Assembly (NCBI GenBank): GCA_023653785.1 | Contig: JAMKCH010056692.1 | Span: 25,238-89,237 of the forward strand | Origin: Ophioderma brevispina | Taxonomy: Eukaryota > Echinodermata > Ophiuroidea > Amphilepidida > Ophiodermatidae | Direction of reading: 5' to 3' | DNA: 64,000 nt | Part shown: one piece after another, positions 56,419 to 64,000 of the stretch | Layout of the letters: each line of letters starts with the position of its first letter | Numbering within the stretch: position 1 is the first letter of the stretch | Made by a program: the position numbers and the translations under genes | The notes under the pieces: generated by a model | What the model was told of the DNA's origin: nothing | The model's input: the letters and a program-made list of their open reading frames with translations, nothing else | Databases searched by the model: none

Positions 56419-56811
56419 TTCTCAAAGGGAGTCAAATTTTAGACCCAGTTTAAACCAGGGTTAGACCTACATGAGTGGCAATTTTCTCACCCATTAAACT
56501 TTCATAGTATAGATGAGTTGACATGTGACGTCAACGCCGGGCAACGAACAAAGCACTGCCCAGAAGTATGCGCGAGCATCCGCAGGGCTTGTGCTTTTAA
56601 AATTTGCGCTCAATCAGGTGTAATAAGGCTATTGAATGCTTAACTTATGGGCAATATTCTTCGCCCATGCTACATGTCAGTAGACCAGGTGGTAATTACA
56701 TGTGTTTGTAAACATTGATGTCACCTCATCTATATTGAAAGGAAAAAAAAGGCTATTATGTCGGATTTAAGCCTGGTTTAAACCTGAATCTAAAGGTACT
56801 CCCTTTGAGAA
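56419..56811. mobile_element. TA-flanked MITE (TTCTCAAAGGGAGT ends)
   Basis: TTCTCAAAGGGAGT at 56419 is mirrored by ACTCCCTTTGAGAA ending at 56811, with TA on both sides. Subterminal CAGTTTAAACCAGGG and CCTGGTTTAAACCTG extend the arms to about 50 bp. A CRE-type TGACGTCA lies inside at 56526-56533. Confidence 0.75.
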
Positions 56812-56893
56812 TAAACAACACGTATTTGGTCTGTAGTTAAGTCAGCTATTGTTTACCCATGTTCTTATTCACAAAATAAATTAATCTATTTAA

Positions 56894-57235
56894 AGGTGGT
56901 GTCGATTTATGTGTCTTGGGTTCTCTTACGCTGATATGAGAGCCGGCACTTGCACATATAACCCATCAAGTACCGTGGGAAACAAACTTGCGGTTTTGAT
57001 GGTAGACGCAATAACATGTTGAAAGCCCTATTAAATACTGTGCTAATGAAAGTGGTAACCACTAAAAAGGCGATTTCTTGTTATATCTGGGGAATGAAAT
57101 GGGATATGGATTTTAGGGCTCAAAGTTCAGGACGACAATGAGAAAAAATAAGGGCCTTTCATCTGATATCAAAATCGATACTACTTCCGGGTGTACATCC
57201 GGGGGGTCCCAAAGACGCTCGGGACACCAGCCCTT
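56894..57235. mobile_element. M1 MITE, copy 3
   Basis: TTAAAGGTGG, GATATGAGAGCC, GGGAAACAAACTTGCGG, GGTAGACGCAATAACATG, GGACGACAATGAGAAAA and CTACTTCCGGG are in M1 order. The right TTAA end is decayed. Confidence 0.65.
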
Positions 57236-57457
57236 CGGGATCAGCGTGTGGAATTCTCACATTTCAATTCCTTTCACAGGGCATTTTGTTTCAAAGGGAG
57301 ATTGAAATTTACATGAGCACCACGTTGGGTGTGTGGATTGAAGCCTAATTTTGTGTAGGTTGATAAAGAAAAACAATGTTATTTAGTTGAATAAAAATAT
57401 AACTGTTGTTCAATTGAATTTTAAATAGTGTTGGCCTCTTCTTGAAGTAGTTTGTTG

Positions 57458-57698
57458 TGAAAGAATAATTTAAAACTGATCATCAACACTCACATTTGTT
57501 GTTCGAATATTTCGGAGTAACCCTACTCCGTCATAATTCTCTACTGGCAACACCTATTAGAACGCCACCTACGTTCATAAGGTAGAGAATTATACCAGTC
57601 CATTCCAGCAAAACACCGCTGATGACGGAGTAGGGTTACTCCGAAATATTCGAACAACAAATGTGAGTGTTGATGATCAGTTTTAAATTATTCTTTCA
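57458..57698. mobile_element. MITE with perfect 77-bp terminal inverted repeats
   Basis: Bases 57458-57534 and 57622-57698 are exact reverse complements over 77 bp (outer TGAAAGAATAATTTAAAACT, inner ACCCTACTCCGTCAT). An inner pair ATAATTCTCTAC/GTAGAGAATTAT is also present. The perfect match suggests very recent insertion or gene conversion. No clear target duplication and no frame. Confidence 0.85.
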
Positions 57699-58054
57699 TG
57701 TCTACTACCAACAAGTCTAAAAATATTCATTCGCAAGCTAGTAGTTGTTAATTTGTTATTTTTCTTAGTGAATTCATCATTCTCACATGCCCAAATTGTT
57801 AACCTTTTGAACTAATCTGGCAACCTTCGATTCTCATTTGACATTCACTTATACTCAAAAGCCATGGATTTATTTTGTAAAGTACTTCTGATACATTTTA
57901 GAGTTCATCACATATACTCAAGTATTGAAACCATGGGAATAAAATTCAGAATGACATTGTATTGTGTCAACTATATAGTTTAGACATCACAGTGCTAACC
58001 TGAAAGGCAAACACTTTTAGTCCAGGCTACAGACCATGTGACCTTGTTATACCA

Positions 58055-59436
58055 TATATATATGTTTTTCAACGGTTTCCAGACCAGGTTTTCCTGCTGA
58101 ATCTGAATCCGATGGATGCCAGACGAAAAACCTTGAGCATTTTCGAAGAAAAGCAAACATTCAAAATGGCCACCAAAACACTAAAAACTCATATGTTAAT
58201 TACTCAAAAGTTGTATTTTTTTTGCCTGACCAGTCAAAACACCCATTGTGACCAATTAAAATATGATTCACTAACCACCTAATTAAAAGATTCAATATGG
58301 CAGCCAATACAACAAAGCATCTGGTGTTTATCTACTTTTGACCATAGAATGGTAACTTGGTATATATACCAATGCTTTAGCAATCAATATATTAATTGAA
58401 ACCATTATGAATAGCTTTCAACAATTTGATAATCAATAAAATCAATAAACCATTCAAGATGGCTCCAAAATGGCAAAATTCATTACTACATATACATAAA
58501 CATGGCAGCTCTTGGCTATATCACTATAACTCATTCAGAACAGTTTAAATCCAATAACATAGTCAAAGTGATTGATATCTGCAAGATGGCATCCTAGATG
58601 GGTGTCCAATATGGCTGCAAATGTCAATCAGTAAAGGTCAATAATTCATTCACGCTGAAGGCTAAAGATATATATTTGATGGTTTGTAGTTGGATTATCA
58701 CTTCCTAAATCACAGTGAAGCTATCTTAAGTGTCAGTGAGTCATTATTCATCATATATCCCAATATGGATGCCAATGGATGCCCAAAACCTACCAAAAAC
58801 AAAGAAATATATCTCTCTAGACTTTTAGTGATCGGATTTTTCGCCGCTTAGTGCCATTTCCAGCCATATTGGTACCCATCTTGGATAGCATCTTACATGT
58901 ATCGATTCCTCTGATTAACTTAATGATGTGTACATTGATCTGATTGGCTTACAGGGATATAAACAAACATTGCGGTACTAGGTTGGACACAGCTATCAAT
59001 TATAGCAATCTTAGAGTATCGAAAGCCATCTTGGATCCAATAATGAAGGAATTTATATTCACATTTAAAAACAATATTTCTTATGGTTTTAATTAATTTA
59101 TTGACTGTCAAACACCAGGATAGATACCAAATTACCAACCTGCAGTCAAAAGTAGATAACGACCAGACACTTTATTGTATAGACGGCCATATTTAATTAA
59201 TTGATTAAGTGTTAATGTTAATGTATGTTAATTGGTCACAGTGAATGTTTTAACGAGACTGGCTGAAAAATTGCAACTTTTGAGTGAACAAGAGATGAAT
59301 GTTTTGTGTTTTGGTGGCCATTTTGATTTTTTGCATTTCTACAAAAATATGCTCAAGGTGGCTCGTTCTGGCATCATCGGATTCAGAATCAGCATAAATA
59401 CTGGTCTGGAAACCCGCTTGAAAAACATTATATATC
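58055..59436. mobile_element. Foldback element (~1.4 kb)
   Basis: ATATATGTTTTTCAACGGTT...GGATGCCAGACGAAAAACC...AAAATGGCCACCAAAACAC on the left is inverted on the right (GTTTTGGTGGCCATTTTG...ATATGCTCAAGG...CTTGAAAAACATTATATAT). Internal pairs (CAATATGGCAGCC / GGCCATATT; CTACTTTTGACC / GTCAAAAGTAGATA) show the inversion reaches deep inside. No transposase. Confidence 0.7.
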
Positions 59437-59449
59437 TAATAAAACAAGG

Positions 59450-61200
59450 TTGATATTAGTTATCAATGATTCTGTAGCATTGACTATTTATAAAAAAAAG
59501 GAAACTGCATCATCCCCCTGACAAGATGGCAGTATGTAACATGATCTCAGATGACCATTGGTCCTGACCTTTGATATTGTTCACATATGAAGAAAGATCT
59601 ATTCCACCTTAACCCCAAGTCTGGCTTAAATTGGACTGTCAACTTTTCGAATGAAAACGAAAACCCAACCAAACTGGAACACACATACATACACATGGAA
59701 CACATTGAAATCAGATGACCTTTGACATTGGTCCATGACTTTTGACACATCCACTCTGATATACTATTACTCTAGTAGGCTCTAGGGGCAAGTTCATGTA
59801 CATGACTATTTTAGAAATTTACCACACATTTTCTAGATATGCCAAGTCTTCAGTGGAGTGGCACGATATTTTTCTTTTTCCCCGGTCTCCCCCATGACCC
59901 CCAGTGATTTGGGGCCAAAATTACCAACTTGAGGCAATGCAATTACCCCACCCATAAAATGTTAATATTATGAGTACTTTCTGGCAAAAACAACATTTGT
60001 TAGCAGTGTTACTACAGCATGTCTCAAAAAAAAAATAGTACAATCTAAAACCGTGGTTTTTTTAAAATATTATATCTCAACAAAAGTAAGCCTTTTGTAC
60101 ATCACATTAAAAAAAATACAGGCTTTCCAGTATTTTTTGTTTCATCTCATTTGCTTGTTTCAATTGAGAGCTAACCTACAGTTTACTGCGGAACACAAAA
60201 ATCAAGTTTGTGCCGACTCTCTGGTTGGAAGGTTTTTGAAAACGTCGAAGCATTAGTTAAACGTAAGTTATTCACATTTGAACAGATATGAAATTCTTTA
60301 ATAAAAACGGGATTAACTTCTTAAACTCTAAAAGATACGGAAACTGTTACATAATGGTGGAAGTCTGATAAGTAAGTTCTGGCTTTTAGATAAAGTGAAT
60401 AACATTCAACATCTACAGTATTGTTTGTTAGAAGAGACCATGAGCGTACAGTCACCTAGAGAGAGTTTTATGGTCTTGAAGTATCATGAAATGCAAATTC
60501 CTACCAACACCTTTTATTGACTTCATCAATTAGTAAATACAACAAAGATGGTGAAATATTTTAACCGGTTCTTTGGATTTGGAGTGTTTAGTTTGGTTGC
60601 AATTACATCCCTTAAGGCATGATTTTAACCAGATACCAATTTTGGAATCAATTCAAGTCCATTTCATTGACGGCACATAAATATTTGTATTGTTATTATA
60701 ATGAAAAGAAGATATTATCATTGAACAGATTATGTGGGATTATGAAAAAATTTGTGTCGATTAAAGCTTAGACTTCTTTTGTTTCTTTTGTGTTTGCTTC
60801 TTTGTCAAGTTGCAATCTTGTGAGCTTCAAGACACATGGCATATAAACTCTGCGAAACAACACTGCCCACATGCAGTAAAGTGGCACAAAAAGATTTGGT
60901 GTATCGCAGTAAATTTATTATATCTCTGATTAACAAAAGCAAATAAAAGAAACCAAACACCATGGAAAGTACGGTCTTTGTTCTTTAATATTAGGCCAGA
61001 AAGAATGAATTATTGAAAATTTCATATTTAACCAATTTTTTTCTGATGCACAGATACCTTTTTGGAGACAGGTTGTACTTTGACATAATTTGAAAAAGTG
61101 TTTGTGATCCAGGCTTGTGTATCCCCCATTCCACCGCCAGTTTCAACCTTACAACATAGAGGACTGCCAACTCATATACACGCATTTTTCAAGGGAAGAA
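59450..61200. other. Gene-free stretch
   Basis: AT-rich, with no exon, RNA gene or transposon border recognised. Confidence 0.45.
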
Positions 61201-61202
61201 TT

Positions 61203-63370
61203 CTTGTCATGTCCAAAACACTGTGTTCTCACATATGATCCAGCCAGAGAATGGGTACAACGTCTGGCTGCTTCACTGAATTCAGCAAGTTCTTGTTGTG
61301 CATTGTGGCTCCAGCAATGGGCGTCCAAGAGATGTTCCATTGTTGTGGTGCTGTTCCACAACCACAGGTAGTACCTGATCTGCTTCCAATAGAACCACTT
61401 CTGCAAGAAAACTTAGATCGGCCAGTTCTGGTTAGCAATCTGTGAGGCATCGCCATTCAGCCGGCCCATGAGGAGTCAGTCCAGGTGGGAGCTGTCACCA
61501 TGTTCAATACCGATAGATGTTACTTTGGTTGATGGCAAGTCTTTATTTTCCACAAGGCGACTCTCTCTTCACCTCCTTAGAGACTGTGTCAAAGAGGTTG
61601 GACTTTGCCTAAGAAACTCTCCCTGGATTTAAGGCGGGTGGCAGCAGGTGTCTGTCCAGACATAGGGTGCTTCAATTAGATAACTTGGCAGCTAAGCTCT
61701 TGGCATGCTCGCTACGCTTCGTGTCTGGTGGAGCAATTCCTGCCTAGTATGTAAAGTTTTCCGTTGGGTGTTGGAAGTGTTGAAGGACATTCTGTGATAA
61801 ACCGGCAGGAGGCATCAACGCTGAATTAAGCTTCTTGGCATGGGTTGATCTTTCCCATACAGGGCAGGCATACTCTGCAAATGAGCAGCACAGGGCAAGT
61901 GCCTCGATCTTAGGGTATGTGGCGAGCACGCCATCTTGTGCCAGTGAGTTGTTCAGGATGTTATTGCGTGAACATTTACTTTACTCTTCGTCTTCTCGAT
62001 GGGGGTCTTATAAGAGAGGGTGCGGGCAGGTAACTCATAGGTAGACAAGGTTATCACAGTGCTCCCAGTGGTGTTCCAGATTAGGTAACTTTAAGCTGAC
62101 CTTTGGTGTCACGTTTGCGTAGATGGAAAGCACACACCGGTGTCTTAGATGGTTTTGTTGGCAAGTTACGGGGTTTTCCTCTAATAAGGAGTGAGGTCAT
62201 CCAAAAGATTTGGAGAGTCTCTCTTCAACAAACTGTGAAGTCGGCATCTTGTGCGACTAATTCCAAGATCGTCTGAAAAAAAACGACAGGTTACTGCACT
62301 CTAGGTGTCGTTGGTATAGATGTTGAACAGAGAGGTTGCAAAGCACTCTCCCCTTGTGGCTAGACTATTCTTGAGCCTACGCCATCGGCTTCTTCTTCGC
62401 TCGAGCTGAAAAAAGAACATCCTGTTTGCAAGCACTCTCGGATAGCCAGTCAGCGAATGTCCTTGGTAATTTCAGATATTATGGATAGGCATCTGTGATT
62501 AACATGTCGTCGCTGCTGATAGTCGACGACACAGCTCCGGTTACCATACCATACCCTTCTCGAAGCCATCCTCAATGTGTTAGTTAGGTTGAGTACTGGC
62601 TTGTTGTTGATTTGACTGGCCGGAAACCGACTTGTTCTGTATGATTTGTGCGTTCTATCACAGGTGCGATCGATGGAGCAGGAGAAGTTCAAAAGAGCTT
62701 GTAGGTATGGCTGAGGAGTGATAGAGGTCTGTAGCTCTTGGGATTGGATGGATCTTTCCCAGGCTTTAGGAGTCAAGAACATGTGTTTCCTCAGATCTTG
62801 GGGAAACCGTGGGATAAGGCAAGCAATTGTAGAGCTCAAGAAAGCCTCCTTATATGGGCCAAGATTTTTTAGGTGCTCAGTAGAGATGTGTCAAGGCCTA
62901 CTGCCTTTCCTGGTTGAAGTTTAGCAATACCGGATTCCAATGCGTCCATGTTGAAGGGCGAGTTAAAACCCAGGGTCACCACTACCTCTTATGGTCTAGT
63001 TTGATTTCTTGGGTTTATTGCTGCACGCCTTTAAAGCAAAGGCCAAACTTGGTTGGGTGGACTTTGGCTCGTTGGATCCCCTCGGAGCTTTCGGTGGGTG
63101 GACCATGCTTTCGTGCTGTTATGGGTCATATTTGTGGATTCAATTAAAGTAATGCCAGGTTTTGATCTTTTCTGGGAGATCCTCTCTGAAACTTCCACAC
63201 ATTTAGCGTGTTTCAGCCGAAAAGGAGCAGCTTCAAAAACATGGGATATACTCTTGATATTCTTAGCACATTCCTTGGAAAAAAGGGCCTGGGATATTCC
63301 TGTCTCAAGCCTCTGTGTTGAATCTCCGTGCAGGTCTTGTCACTCGTTGAGAAATTTGTCATAGTTATGG
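61203..63370 (-). mobile_element. Degenerate LINE, second copy, with RT remains
   Basis: Reading the minus strand right to left: VEVSERISQKRSKPGIT (about 63210), PKSYRPLSLLSHTYKL after shifting (about 62745-62700), IEDGFEKGMV (about 62580-62545), DDMLIT (about 62510), [18 protein letters not shown] (about 61890-61840) and RRSVAS-like remnants to about 61680. [11 protein letters not shown] and the order identify a jockey/CR1-like reverse transcriptase element. Stops and frameshifts are frequent. Its 3' part is the same sequence as 9785-10460 and 26395-26535. Confidence 0.75.
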
Positions 63371-63529
63371 GAGTAGGATCAAAATAGGATCAAAAAACCA
63401 AAAAAAAATTGAACAGAAGGTTTCTTGGCATTTTTGGTGTATAAGGTCAGTGTAATTAATATCAAAAGTTGCGCAAAATCGAAGTCCCACAAAGCGTTCA
63501 AAAATAGACATAAACAAAATCGCCGTCAC

Positions 63530-64000
63530 CCGCCATTTTGAAAAAACATAAAATTCCTCATATCTCTGGCAATAATTGAGCTAAAAGGGCAAACAGATGT
63601 CCTTTCCTACTAATTCTAGCAGGACAAAATACATAAAATGGGAATTTATGAAGTTGAGATATAATATTTTTAATTTTTTTCCTCAAAATCCAATAGGGCC
63701 ACCATCCGCCATGTCGAAAAGTCCAACTTATTGTATCTCTGGTTCAGGAGGGCCAAAATGACAAACAAGATAACTTTCTTATTAATTCTACCATAACAAA
63801 TCCATTGAAATGAGTTTATTAAGTTGAGATATGTCATCTTGGCCTCTAATTCAAATATGGCTGCATCCGCCATGTTGAAAAGTATGAATTATTGAATCTA
63901 TGACACTAGTGAATGGTGCAAAAATGGCAAATAAGGTGTTATTTTTATTAATTGAGGAATAAGAAATACATTAAGATGTTGTTTTAATGTTTTGAGAGCA
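63530..64000 (+). repeat. Tandem repeat, ~160-177-bp unit, running off the window
   Basis: Three starts of CCGCCAT(T/G)T(T/C)GAAAA lie at about 63533, 63708 and 63868. Each is followed by TTATTGTATCTCTGG, ATGACAAACAAGATA and AAGTTGAGATATGTCATCTT-like strings. The third unit is cut by the window end, so the array may be much longer. Confidence 0.7.

Overview
The window reads as nuclear DNA of an invertebrate animal, most likely a marine deuterostome such as an echinoderm or hemichordate. It is AT-rich, almost free of long open frames, and has GT-AG introns, many small DNA transposons and degenerate LINE retrotransposons. Placement rests on the one recognisable host gene, a nuclear receptor of the NR1H type (ecdysone receptor / FXR / LXR group), and on the style of the repeats. 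It is an inference. No bacterial operons, CRISPR arrays or ribosomal RNA genes were seen.

Layout. 1-9,600: intergenic repeats, including a TA-flanked MITE, a 0.6-kb segment present twice around an A21 run, two hairpin-headed or tetranucleotide-rich repeats and a roughly 55-bp minisatellite. 9,785-13,150: remains of LINE elements on the minus strand. 16,700-22,500: nested MITEs, a tRNA-like SINE piece and a large inverted-repeat element. 23,560-24,130: a CCAAT-, GC-box- and CpG-rich stretch that could be a promoter. 25,774-37,242: the plus-strand nuclear receptor gene, of which seven exons are visible: DNA-binding domain, hinge plus helix 1, a Ser/Ala-rich insert, helix 3, helices 4-6, helices 7-9, and helices 10-12 with the AF-2 motif. 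37,500-61,200: intergenic DNA packed with inverted-repeat elements. 61,203-63,370: a second minus-strand LINE. From about 63,530 to the end: a tandem repeat of about 160-177 bp.

The receptor exons join in compatible phases, except the helix-1/helix-3 insert junction, which is uncertain. The last exon falls at exactly the LXR spacing from the previous one. All eight zinc-binding cysteines are present. The P-box is EGCKT rather than EGCKG, and the D-box has seven residues rather than the usual five of NR1H. The helix 3-6 exons carry one stop and about three frameshifts, so the gene is either a decaying paralogue or is affected by sequencing errors.

The introns are colonised by at least ten transposable elements. 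One, inside another MITE in intron 4, carries five direct repeats of AGGTCA-like half-sites with one-base spacing (DR1), the classic site type for RXR-partnered receptors, so a mobile element has put receptor-type binding sites inside a receptor gene. Other elements end 25 and 35 bp upstream of coding exons. Several nested insertions have their empty site elsewhere in this window, which proves the insertion and, for one, the TTAA target.
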